Source of the DNA: Thiotrichaceae bacterium
GTDB lineage: Bacteria > Pseudomonadota > Gammaproteobacteria > Thiotrichales > Thiotrichaceae
NCBI GenBank assembly: GCA_024762625.1
Contig: JANTHA010000068.1
Location: forward strand, 1 to 9,846
Direction of reading: 5' to 3'
DNA: 9,846 nt
Each line of letters starts with the position of its first letter. Within the stretch, counting starts at the first letter, position 1. Positions 1 to 7,059 of this stretch are shown here, in pieces. The notes under the pieces were generated by a model. The model was given only the letters and a program-made list of their open reading frames with translations. It was not told the origin of the DNA and did not search any database. The position numbers and the translations under genes are program-made.

Positions 1-27
1 AGTTAAACGTTAATCAGTTAAACGTTA
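1..27. repeat. 12-bp direct repeat at the window edge
   Basis: The 12-mer AGTTAAACGTTA occurs at 1-12 and again at 16-27, separated by ATC, giving a 15-bp period. Each copy contains the palindrome AACGTT. A small GCGC-AGTA-GCGC dyad follows at 28-39. The repeat may continue to the left of the window. It lies just downstream of the minus-strand small gene. Its function is unknown. An iteron-like or regulator-binding repeat is possible, but two copies are too few to say. Confidence 0.5.
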
Positions 28-47
28 GCGCAGTAGCGCATACCGCA

Positions 48-329
48 TTATTGTTCTGAAACGTAATTCAAATCCTGGCGCATTAGGTAGTTACCTTCCT
101 GATTGTTACTTTTCTCTGAAAATTTCTTTATTCTTCCGTTTTTTATACTTTTATGGCTTCTATCATTGCGATTTACATGGCGTCTTTCATTGCGTCTTTC
201 ATTCCCAGTATGCTGCATTGTTAAGGCAATCATGGATTGCTCATCGCTGTGGTTTTTTTGCGAACTCGATACCATAGAAATTGCAAAAACAAAGATTAGA
301 GATAAAACAATAATATCGTCCTTATTCAT
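48..329 (-). CDS. small hypothetical protein with N-terminal membrane segment and basic tail
   Basis: This 93-residue protein is not one I recognise. The case for a real gene is a strong ribosome binding site: AAAGGAG lies six bases before the ATG at 329. The N-terminus also has a sensible form, with a short charged start (MNKDD) followed by a hydrophobic stretch at about residues 6-21, then a polar, Arg/Asn/Lys-rich remainder. That suggests a single membrane anchor or uncleaved signal segment with the basic part outside the hydrophobic core. An exact 12-bp tandem duplication in the gene encodes NERRNERR. The gene is divergent from the OlsF-like gene, with about 120 bp between the starts. The plus-strand open frame over the same bases (103-369) has no comparable start signal, and I treat it as a shadow. 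Function unknown; the coding call is moderately confident. Confidence 0.55.
   Translation of the reverse strand: MNKDDIIVLSLIFVFAISMVSSSQKNHSDEQSMIALTMQHTGNERRNERRHVNRNDRSHKSIKNGRIKKFSEKSNNQEGNYLMRQDLNYVSEQ
180..203. repeat. exact 12-bp tandem duplication within the small gene
   Basis: GCGTCTTTCATT occurs twice back to back (180-191 and 192-203). On the minus strand it encodes Asn-Glu-Arg-Arg twice. The unit is a multiple of three, so the duplication preserves the frame. Weaker relatives (NRNDR) follow in the protein, consistent with repeat expansion by slippage. Confidence 0.75.
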
Positions 330-389
330 GACTAACTCCTTTCCTGATATGCGTTCACAATCTATTTAGGAGAACCTTATAGAACCAAT

Positions 390-419
390 ATGACAGGAAT
401 ATTACAGCACCGTTATTTT
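390..419 (+). promoter_or_regulatory. possible sigma70-type promoter for the OlsF-like gene
   Basis: ATGACA (390-395, five of six matches to TTGACA) and TATTTT (414-419, four of six to TATAAT) are separated by 18 bp. This would start transcription near 426, leaving a leader of about 25 nt to the ATG at 451 or about 75 nt to the ATG at 502. The surrounding DNA is AT-rich, so such matches arise easily. Confidence 0.25.
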
Positions 420-450
420 TTCAGAATTTTCACTTTTTCATAAAATTGTC

Positions 451-2250
451 ATGAAGCCGCTTTATGCTTTTAATCATCGTAAACTACTCAAAATCCTTCA
501 AATGATTAATCTGGAAAAAACGCTCTTAGAAAAACAACCTGCCTTAAAAGAAATGCCGGGTTCAAGTCTGCTTTTCAAATTTTTGAAAAAGCTGATCAGG
601 CAAGATGAAATCAATCATTTCATTGCAAGCAACCAGCATTTAAGAGGCTTTGCATTTCTGGACAAGGTGTTGGAATATTTTAATTTTACCTATCAGGTGG
701 GCGCCAAATCGCTTGATAATATACCGTCTGAAGGACGTGTGATTGTTGTCGCCAATCACCCTATCGGTTCGCTGGATGGCTTGGCCCTCTTGAAAATGGT
801 GCGCTCCATTCGTCCTGATACTCGCATCGTAGCAAATGAAATTCTTTCAAATATTGAGGCTTTGTCTCCCCTGTTCTTGCCTGTTGAAACCATTTCAGGA
901 AAAACTACTTATAAAAGCCAGTTCCAGGCAATGGTGAGCGCGCTAGAGAACGAACAGGCGCTTATCATTTTTCCTGCAGGAGAAGTTTCCAGAATCAAGC
1001 CCCAAGGCGTACGCGACGGCCATTGGAAAACAGGATTTTTGAAACTGGCCAAACGTATGCGTGCGCCAATCCTGCCGATCCATATTGAAGCAAAAAACTC
1101 CGCGTTATTTTATAGCTTGTCGACAGTCTACAAACCACTGGGTTCAGCCATGCTGGCGCATGAAATGTTTAACAAGGAAAACCAGTTTCTTAAGTTTCAC
1201 GTCGGCAAGGCAATACCCTGGCAAGAATTAGACAAACATGATTTGCCTGGAAGAAAATTAGCCAAAAAGTTCAGAAAACATTTGTACAGGCTGCCTAAAA
1301 AGAAATCAAAACCACTGTTTGGAACATTACAAACCATAGCGCATCCCGCACGTCGCCGACTTCTTAAAAAGGAACTCTATCAATCCGACTTGCTGGGCGA
1401 AACCCTAGATGGAAAAAAAATTTTTCTTTATGATTACAAGCCGGACTCACCTGTTATCCATGAAATTGGACGTTTAAGGGAACTGACATTCCGGGCCGTT
1501 GAAGAGGGCACCGGCGCTTCTAGCGATATTGATCAATATGATACGTATTACCGGCATTTGGTGCTTTGGGATGATCACGATCTGGAAATCACCGGAGCCT
1601 ATCGCCTTGGCGAATGCCGCAATATCATTAAGCAAAAAGGCATTTCTGGCCTTTATTCACATACCTTATTCGAATTTGAAGATTTCTTTACACGCCTATT
1701 GCCCGATGCCATCGAGTTGGGTCGAAGTTTCGTGCAACCCCGTTATTGGGGAAAGCGTTCCCTTGATTATTTATGGCGTGGGATTGGCGCCTATTTACGG
1801 CAACATCCTGAGATCAAATACCTGTTTGGTCCAGTCAGCCTTTCCCAGGCGTACTCCACCGCCAGCAAAGACATGATTCTCGCCTTTTACATGCAACAGT
1901 TCGGGACTACAGAAACATTGGCCACTGCAAGACAGCCTTATTCCATTTCTGCAGATATCCAGAAACTGGCGCAATGCGAATTCTCCGGGGAGTATAAAGA
2001 CAGCTTTAAACAACTCAACTTTCATTTGAAAAAGCTGGGCGTGAAAGCGCCTACGCTGTATAAACAATACGCAGAAATTTGCGAAGAAAAAGGATGCCGG
2101 TTTATCGCCTTGAATATCGACCCGGATTTTAACTATTGCGTGGATAGTCTGATTCTTGTCGATATCAATAAAATCAAACAAAACAAATGGCAACGTTATG
2201 TTGGTGAAACCACTGACACAGGCCAGTTAAAGAATAAACGCTATGCATAG
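451..2250 (+). CDS. olsF: OlsF-like bifunctional acyltransferase (PlsC-type domain plus GNAT/hemolysin-like domain)
   Basis: The 599-residue protein joins two acyltransferase domains. The first, at about residues 75-280, is of lysophospholipid acyltransferase type: NHPIGSLDG at 102-110 supplies the His/Asp pair, FPAGEVSR at 174-181 is the glycerophosphate-binding block, and PILPIHIEA follows at 206-214. The second, at about 320-590, resembles OlsB/hemolysin-type N-acyltransferases (LRELTFR at 342-348, EITGAYRLG at 379-387, ELGRSFVQPRYWG at 422-434). Known OlsF proteins make ornithine lipids: the C-terminal half N-acylates ornithine using acyl-ACP and the N-terminal half O-acylates the product, so a phosphorus-free membrane aminolipid is the likely product. 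His103 and Asp109 have five residues between them, one more than textbook HX4D. No Shine-Dalgarno sequence precedes 451; Met18 (502), starting MINLEKTL, is an equally good start. The domains are clear, but the substrate is inferred. Confidence 0.85.
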   Translation: MKPLYAFNHRKLLKILQMINLEKTLLEKQPALKEMPGSSLLFKFLKKLIRQDEINHFIASNQHLRGFAFLDKVLEYFNFTYQVGAKSLDNIPSEGRVIVVANHPIGSLDGLALLKMVRSIRPDTRIVANEILSNIEALSPLFLPVETISGKTTYKSQFQAMVSALENEQALIIFPAGEVSRIKPQGVRDGHWKTGFLKLAKRMRAPILPIHIEAKNSALFYSLSTVYKPLGSAMLAHEMFNKENQFLKFHVGKAIPWQELDKHDLPGRKLAKKFRKHLYRLPKKKSKPLFGTLQTIAHPARRRLLKKELYQSDLLGETLDGKKIFLYDYKPDSPVIHEIGRLRELTFRAVEEGTGASSDIDQYDTYYRHLVLWDDHDLEITGAYRLGECRNIIKQKGISGLYSHTLFEFEDFFTRLLPDAIELGRSFVQPRYWGKRSLDYLWRGIGAYLRQHPEIKYLFGPVSLSQAYSTASKDMILAFYMQQFGTTETLATARQPYSISADIQKLAQCEFSGEYKDSFKQLNFHLKKLGVKAPTLYKQYAEICEEKGCRFIALNIDPDFNYCVDSLILVDINKIKQNKWQRYVGETTDTGQLKNKRYA

Positions 2251-2261
2251 AACTGCTTTTT

Positions 2262-2287
2262 CTGGCTACAAGGCATGGAATAGCCAG
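2262..2287. repeat. 7-bp inverted repeat downstream of the OlsF-like gene
   Basis: CTGGCTA (2262-2268) and TAGCCAG (2281-2287) are perfectly complementary across a 12-base loop, 11 bases after the stop codon. No T-run follows the right arm, so it is not a classical intrinsic terminator. It may be a weak 3' stem-loop. The rest of the 2251-2429 gap shows nothing else I can support. Confidence 0.35.
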
Positions 2288-2429
2288 TAAACAAGGCTTA
2301 TTGATGGGCGTATTCGCCAAATAGCAGCGCCAACAAAGACGCTGTTCTGTTCAACCCTACCCTTCATCCTTCCCGTCCTGGTTAATACTTAAGCTAGACA
2401 TTAGTCTCGGATAGATTCATATTCGGGGA

Positions 2430-3227
2430 ATGTCAATGAGACTTAAAATCGCGCTTCGCAATCTATATATCAGCCAGGCTATCATCCTGCTTTTTTTGAT
2501 ATTCGCCTACCTTGTCTGGTTTCCCTATTCCTTTGCTGAATTTGGCGGCTTTTACAAAACTGCGGGGATGCTGCTTTTCGCCGATCTTGTTCTGGGACCC
2601 TTACTGGTTTTCATCGTTTTTAAAGAAGGCAAAAAATACCTGAAATTTGATATTAATGTACTGCTTTCCATCCAGATTATTGCTTTTTTATTCGGAGCCT
2701 ATTCGCTTTATTTAAAGCACCCCGCGTATGCCGTGTTTAAAGACAACCACTTCATATTAACCAATGTATCCCACCTGTATCCTGAACCAACTATTCAGGA
2801 AAAACTACGATACACCTTCATCAATAAACCTGTATTGGTGACGACACAGCTGCCCGAAAATATCCAGGAACGCTTCAATTTAATGCTCAACGTTGACTTA
2901 TTTGGCGCACCGGATATCGAAAAGCGCCACCATTATTTCAAGCCATTGACGAATCAATTCGCAAGCATCATGGATAAACAAATCAACATGGAAACGCTGT
3001 TGAACGACAAATCCAATCAGAAAAAAATCACGCTTTTCTTAAAACATCATGGGGGCGCGCTACGAAATTACGCATTCTTTGCAGTCACGGGAAACAATAA
3101 AAAGGCGCTGCTCTGGGCCTTCCGAAAAAGCGATCAGCAGCCCATATCAATCGTGGATATTGATTCACGCCAACTGTTGCAAAATCAGTCAATCAGGCAA
3201 GCCAGCCTAAAACACAAGGCTTTATAG
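2430..3227 (+). CDS. TfpX/TfpZ-family type IV pilin accessory protein
   Basis: The 265-residue protein has three N-terminal hydrophobic segments, at about residues 11-31, 44-64 and 76-94, then a soluble domain of about 165 residues. The family hallmarks as I know them are present: an aromatic-Pro motif after helix 1 (VWFPYSF, 29-35), LGPLLVFIVFK at 55-65, and KFDINVLLSIQ just before helix 3. TfpX/TfpZ-type proteins are inner-membrane accessory factors usually encoded beside a particular type IV major pilin and needed for its assembly or surface display. No pilin gene is visible here, so this copy stands alone or its partner lies elsewhere. GGGG at 2425-2428 abuts the first ATG (2430) but is well spaced for the ATG at 2436, so translation may begin at Met3. 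The family call is firm; the partner pilin is unknown. Confidence 0.85.
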   Translation: MSMRLKIALRNLYISQAIILLFLIFAYLVWFPYSFAEFGGFYKTAGMLLFADLVLGPLLVFIVFKEGKKYLKFDINVLLSIQIIAFLFGAYSLYLKHPAYAVFKDNHFILTNVSHLYPEPTIQEKLRYTFINKPVLVTTQLPENIQERFNLMLNVDLFGAPDIEKRHHYFKPLTNQFASIMDKQINMETLLNDKSNQKKITLFLKHHGGALRNYAFFAVTGNNKKALLWAFRKSDQQPISIVDIDSRQLLQNQSIRQASLKHKAL

Positions 3228-3324
3228 CCGCAACTTACAAAAACTGACAGATGATCATGTTGCCAGACGCCAAGTCACTTGAACAAATCAGTTAAAGAAA
3301 CGTCCGTATTGGCGGCAAGCTCCG

Positions 3325-4839
3325 CTACTCAGGGCGCATATGCGGAAATAGTATCACATCGCGTATTGATGGCGAATCGGTCAGTAGCATCACCAACCGG
3401 TCGATACCGATGCCCTCGCCCGCAGTGGGCGGCATGCCGTATTCCAGAGCGCGGATGTAGTCGGCGTCATAATGCATGGCTTCATCGTCGCCCGCGGCTT
3501 TTTCTTCAACCTGCTTTTTGAAGCGCATCGCCTGATCTTCTGCATCGTTTAACTCGGAAAAGCCATTGCCGATTTCACGCCCACCGATAAACAGTTCAAA
3601 ACGGTCGGTAATGAATTCATCTTGATCGTTGCGGCGCGCCAGCGGCGAAACTTCAGCCGGGTATTCAGTAATAAATGTGGGTTGAAACAGGCGTTCTTCC
3701 ACCGTTTTTTCGAAAATTTCAATTTGTAGCTTGCCGAGGCCCCAGTAGTCTTCGGTAGGAATATCGAGTTTTTCGGCGACCTTGCGAGCGCGGTATTCGG
3801 TTTCGATGTCCGCTGCTTCCAGCTCCGGGTTAAACTTGAGGATGGATTCTTTTACCGAAATGCGTTCGAACGGCTTCGCAAAATCAATGGTTTCGCCTTG
3901 ATAGTTGATTTCGGAGGTTCCCAGTAAATCAGTTGCAAGACCTTTCATCAGCTCTTCAGTCAAGTCCATTAAATCATGGTAAGTCGCATAGGCCTGGTAA
4001 AATTCGATCATGGTGAATTCAGGATTATGTCGCGTGGATAGGCCTTCGTTGCGGAAATTGCGGTTGATTTCAAAGACGCGTTCAAAACCCCCGACCACCA
4101 GGCGTTTCAGGTATAGCTCCGGCGCGATACGCATATACATATCAATATCCAGCGCGTTGTGATGCGTCTCGAAAGGACGCGCGGTTGCGCCGCCGGGAAT
4201 CACTTGCAGCATTGGGGTTTCAACTTCCATGAAATCTCTCTGTTCAAAGAAATTACGGATGTAGCTGATGACTCTGGAACGGATTTTGAAGGTTTCGCGG
4301 GTTTCTTCGCTCATGATCAGATCAAGATAACGCTGTCGATAGCGCTGTTCCTGATCGCTCAGTCCATGGAATTTTTCCGGCAGCGGACGCAACGATTTGG
4401 TGAGCAGCTGCAACTTGTCTGCTTTTACCGACAGTTCGCCTTTGTTTGTTTTGAACAGTACGCCTTCTACGCCAACGATGTCGCCGATATCCCAGCTCTT
4501 GAAAGACTCATAAAGCGCATCGCCCAGTTTGTTTTTTTGTACATAGACCTGAATCCGGCCACTCATATCCGAAATGGTGATAAAGCTGGCCTTACCCATG
4601 ACGCGCTTCAACATGATGCGCCCGGCAACGCTGACGCGCACTTCATTTTCTTCAAACCAGGATTTTTCCTTGTCGGTGTATTGCTGCTGCAACTGATCTG
4701 CATAAAACTCGCGCTTGAATGCATTCGGAAATGCAACGCCGGCCTCGCGCAGAGCCGCCAGTTTTTCGCGGCGAAGCTGGATTATCTGATTCTCGTCTTG
4801 CGGCTCCTGGCTGGCCTGACTTTCTTTACTCATACTCAT
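3325..4839 (-). CDS. lysS: lysyl-tRNA synthetase, class II
   Basis: This enzyme charges tRNA-Lys with lysine using ATP in the cytoplasm. Its 504 residues match the usual length of about 505. An N-terminal helix leads into an OB-fold anticodon-binding domain at about 67-147 ([20 protein letters not shown]). The class II catalytic core follows. Motif 1 surrounds FMEVETPML (203-211), the GGATARPF loop is at 217-223, motif 2 is [20 protein letters not shown] (262-281), and motif 3 is GEGIGIDRL (474-482) near the C-terminus. The core is intact with no missing motif. The gene follows prfB on the same strand, as in many gammaproteobacteria, across a 113-bp spacer with a palindromic element. Two close ATGs are possible: AAAGAG lies too near the first (4839) and is well placed for the second (4833), which would give 502 residues. 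Confidence 0.98.
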   Translation of the reverse strand: MSMSKESQASQEPQDENQIIQLRREKLAALREAGVAFPNAFKREFYADQLQQQYTDKEKSWFEENEVRVSVAGRIMLKRVMGKASFITISDMSGRIQVYVQKNKLGDALYESFKSWDIGDIVGVEGVLFKTNKGELSVKADKLQLLTKSLRPLPEKFHGLSDQEQRYRQRYLDLIMSEETRETFKIRSRVISYIRNFFEQRDFMEVETPMLQVIPGGATARPFETHHNALDIDMYMRIAPELYLKRLVVGGFERVFEINRNFRNEGLSTRHNPEFTMIEFYQAYATYHDLMDLTEELMKGLATDLLGTSEINYQGETIDFAKPFERISVKESILKFNPELEAADIETEYRARKVAEKLDIPTEDYWGLGKLQIEIFEKTVEERLFQPTFITEYPAEVSPLARRNDQDEFITDRFELFIGGREIGNGFSELNDAEDQAMRFKKQVEEKAAGDDEAMHYDADYIRALEYGMPPTAGEGIGIDRLVMLLTDSPSIRDVILFPHMRPE

Positions 4840-4853
4840 ATCTCTTTATTATC

Positions 4854-4936
4854 GCCACGGCGCCACGCGGAAAAACGCGGAAGTAAACAACCGTTCTGTT
4901 TTTCTTTTTCCATGTCGTTCTGCGTGTTTCTGCGGC
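4854..4936. repeat. imperfect palindromic intergenic element in the prfB-lysS spacer
   Basis: Two 29-base arms, 4854-4882 and 4908-4936, are imperfect inverted copies: aligned without gaps I count 19 of 29 positions complementary. The left arm contains a short tandem repeat, ACGCGGAAAA followed by ACGCGGAA. The right arm, read on the minus strand, has the related CGCAGAAACACGCAGAA pattern. The 25 bases between the arms are A/T-rich. This resembles the small non-autonomous palindromic repeats built from CGCAGAG- or CGCGGAG-like units seen in many proteobacterial genomes; that resemblance is from memory. In a prfB-lysS transcript it would form a long bulged hairpin just before lysS. Confidence 0.5.
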
Positions 4937-4952
4937 AAATTACACTATTTAA

Positions 4953-6048
4953 CTAAAGTCCGGATTTTAAACTGGCGGTTATAAATTGATCTAGGGAGCC
5001 ATCAAGAACAGCCTGGGTATTGCCCGTCTCAACGCCTGTTCTCAAATCCTTGATGCGCGAGGCATCCAGCACATAAGAGCGGATCTGACTTCCCCAACCA
5101 ATGTCGGATTTATTATCTTCCAGCTCCTGTGTTTCGGCATTTCGTTTTTGAACTTCCAGTTCATACAATTTCGCCTTGAGCTGCTTCATGGCTGTCGCCT
5201 TATTCTGATGCTGAGAACGTCCATTCTGACACTGCACCACGGTATTGGTCGGCAAATGCGTGAGACGCACTGCGGACTCCGTCTTGTTAACGTGTTGGCC
5301 GCCTGCGCCGGAAGCGCGATACACATCGACGCGCACATCGGAAGGATCAATGTCGATTTCGATATCGTCATCAATTTCCGGCGACACAAACACCGCGCAA
5401 AACGATGTATGGCGACGACCGCCAGAATCAAAGGGCGATTTTCGCACCAAGCGATGCACGCCAATTTCGGTGCGCAGCCAGCCGAAGGCGTAATCGCCCT
5501 CAAAACGCACGGTAGCCGACTTGATGCCCGCGACATCTCCGGGAGACGCTTCCATCAGGGTTACTTTAAAGCCCTTTGCCTCGCCCCAGCGCAAATACAT
5601 GCGCAAAACCATTTCCGCCCAGTCTTGCGCTTCGGTGCCGCCTGAGCCTGACTGAATATCAAGAAAGGCGTTGCAATGGTCGGTTTCGCCGGAAAACATG
5701 CGGGCGAATTCAAGTTTTTCTACCCCCTTAGCGGCGTCTTCCACATCGGCAATCACCGCATCAACCGTTTCCTGGTCGTTTTCGGCTTCAGCCATTTCCA
5801 GCAGATCTTTGGCGTCATTGAGCTGCGCCGTTACCTTATCAACCACCAGCACGATTTTTTCCAGCTGAGTACGCTCCTTTCCGAGGCGCGTGGCTTTTTC
5901 CGGATCATTCCAGACATCCGGTTGTTCCAGCTCGCGGACGGTTTCTTCTAGCTGCTCTTTCTTATTATCGTAGTCAAAGATACCCCCTCAACGCATCCAC
6001 GCGCTGCTGCAAATCTTTAATTTTGGAATAAATCGGATTGAGTTCCAT
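4953..6048 (-). CDS. prfB: peptide chain release factor 2 (RF2), expressed by programmed +1 frameshift
   Basis: RF2 releases the finished peptide at UGA and UAA stops. The first 24 codons start at the ATG at 6048 (MELNPIYSK) and end in RGYL before an in-frame TGA at 5976-5974. Reading resumes in the +1 frame at GAC (5975), giving [11 protein letters not shown] and a 364-residue protein, against 365 in E. coli. The stop-recognition motif SPF is at residues 204-206 and the catalytic GGQ at 249-251. Residue 245 is Ala, as in most RF2 proteins, where E. coli K-12 has Thr. A continuous open frame begins only at a GTG at 5852, so a simple gene caller would lose the first 65 residues. Expression is autoregulated: low RF2 slows termination at the internal TGA and favours the shift. 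It follows SCO1 by 93 bp and precedes lysS. The start has no strong Shine-Dalgarno sequence. Confidence 0.97.
5973..5988 (-). promoter_or_regulatory. RF2 programmed +1 frameshift site
   Basis: On the minus strand the order is AGGGGG (5988-5983), TAT, CTT (5979-5977), TGA (5976-5974), then C (5973). The internal Shine-Dalgarno-like AGGGGG sits three bases before the slippery CTT, and TGA-C is a poor termination context. The tRNA-Leu slips from CTT to TTT and GAC is read next. This matches the E. coli prfB site as I know it, and the protein matches RF2 on both sides only if the shift occurs. Confidence 0.97.
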
Positions 6049-6141
6049 GATGGGTTCAACTTCGAGCCAGAAAAACGGCAATCATACAGTAAGCGGCGAC
6101 GCTAAAAAAGCATCAAATCCAGCCGAATCAAACAACAATAA

Positions 6142-6756
6142 TCAGGATCGGAGCTGATCGCGGATCGCTTTGATGACAGATTCCACCGGAAGGCCATGTG
6201 GCAGCATGTCGACAAACTCGCCCTTGGGATTAACCACAAAGACAGAAGCGGAATGATCCACCAGATAACCCATGGCAGACTGACTTTCTACCTTTTTATA
6301 AGCCGCGCCATATTGTTTTACCACTTTGTCGATCTCCGCCTTGGAGCCGCTGATTCCAAGAATATCCGGATGAAAATAGCGCGTGTATTCATGTAGTTTT
6401 TCAGGCGTATCCCGCTCTGGATCGACGCTGATAAACAGCACCTGGACTTTTTTTCGCTCCGCCTCGTTCAGTTTTTTTAATGCCGTGCTAATCATCGCCA
6501 GCGAAGTTGGACACACATCCGGGCAGGAGGTGTAGCCAAAAAACATCAAAACCACCTTGCCCTTGAAATCAGACAGCCGCACATCCCGTTTACCCTCATG
6601 CAGGGTAAAATCGCCACCGCCCGGCAAATGAAGCTGGGATGATTTACTCGAAGTGGAGCCGGAAGAATCCTTAAGCCAGATCAATCCTAATGATATCCCA
6701 GCGACAAAGGCGAGGATCGAAAGCGGTATGATTAATTTCATTTGACTCATTTCCAT
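6142..6756 (-). CDS. SCO1/SenC-family copper chaperone, thioredoxin fold, membrane-anchored
   Basis: SCO proteins bind copper and help build the CuA centre of cytochrome c oxidase, or act as thiol-disulfide reductases, on the outer face of the inner membrane. One N-terminal membrane segment (about residues 7-28) precedes a Ser-rich linker and a thioredoxin-like domain. The copper ligands are visible: Cys78 and Cys82 in SCPDVCP, and His168 in VDHSA. The SVDPERDTPEKL segment at 110-121 is typical of the family. No oxidase subunit lies in the window, so its target cannot be read from context. Three in-frame ATGs compete (6756, 6750, 6741). The last, starting MKLIIPLSIL, has GGA ten bases and GAG four bases upstream and gives a 199-residue protein with a cleaner anchor. 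It lies 93 bp upstream of prfB on the same strand. Confidence 0.93.
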   Translation of the reverse strand: MEMSQMKLIIPLSILAFVAGISLGLIWLKDSSGSTSSKSSQLHLPGGGDFTLHEGKRDVRLSDFKGKVVLMFFGYTSCPDVCPTSLAMISTALKKLNEAERKKVQVLFISVDPERDTPEKLHEYTRYFHPDILGISGSKAEIDKVVKQYGAAYKKVESQSAMGYLVDHSASVFVVNPKGEFVDMLPHGLPVESVIKAIRDQLRS

Positions 6757-6768
6757 TGAAAACAGCGC

Positions 6769-6832
6769 AGCTTGTTTATTGGTTTTGATATTAAAGGGCG
6801 CCTCTATTAATAAGAGGCGCCCTAAACAAGCT
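6769..6832. repeat. two-part inverted repeat upstream of the SCO gene
   Basis: A perfect 11-bp stem, AGGGCGCCTCT (6795-6805) with AGAGGCGCCCT (6813-6823), closes a 7-base AT loop. Around it a second perfect 10-bp pair, AGCTTGTTTA (6769-6778) with TAAACAAGCT (6823-6832), is placed asymmetrically, with 16 bases between arms on the left and one shared base on the right. On the minus strand only TTTAAT follows the GC stem, a poor U-tract, so a terminator is possible but weak. It begins 12 bp upstream of the first SCO ATG and could be leader structure or an operator. In the rest of the 303-bp gap (6833-7059) I see only the dyad at 6984-7011. Confidence 0.6.
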
Positions 6833-6983
6833 TAGAACAGAATATGACTTGCCTTTTACATCATCCTCAAAAAATCACACAACAACCCCACAAGCCGTCA
6901 TGTTATTCCATCTGAATCTATACTGGTATTAGTTTCGTTATTACTAACATGGATTAATAAATAACAAAAACGAACAATTATCC

Positions 6984-7011
6984 GGCGGACAGGTATTCAA
7001 TCATATCCGCC
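6984..7011. repeat. 6-bp inverted repeat upstream of the DUF2189 gene
   Basis: GGCGGA (6984-6989) and TCCGCC (7006-7011) are complementary across 16 bases, centred about 60 bp before the start of the DUF2189 gene. It is a GC-rich island in an AT-rich leader. It could be an operator or a weak leader hairpin; the long loop keeps confidence low. Confidence 0.3.
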
Positions 7012-7059
7012 CTGCTTTTAATATTAAACAAACACCAAAGGACAAAGAGAGGTAAAATC

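Noticed and set aside
103..369. Plus-strand open frame of 88 codons opposite the small minus-strand gene
   Set aside because: It lacks a ribosome binding site and reads as a hydrophobic translation of AT-rich DNA; the minus-strand frame has a strong start signal instead.
2307..2318. GGCG-TATT-CGCC hairpin between the OlsF-like and TfpX/Z genes
   Set aside because: Only four base pairs and no T-run; expected by chance.
4159..4956. 265-codon plus-strand open frame across lysS
   Set aside because: It is antisense to an intact, unmistakable lysS and has no family resemblance or start signal.
5974..5976. In-frame TGA in prfB as a disabling mutation
   Set aside because: All elements of the known RF2 programmed frameshift surround it, and both sides match RF2 in the expected frames.
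6081..6109. Possible prfB promoter on the minus strand (TTTTTT, 17 bp, TATGAT)
   Set aside because: The -10 is reasonable but the -35 is only a T-run; too weak to list as a feature.
6843..6914. 23-codon plus-strand open frame in the SCO/DUF2189 spacer
   Set aside because: Short, with no ribosome binding site and no protein-like features.
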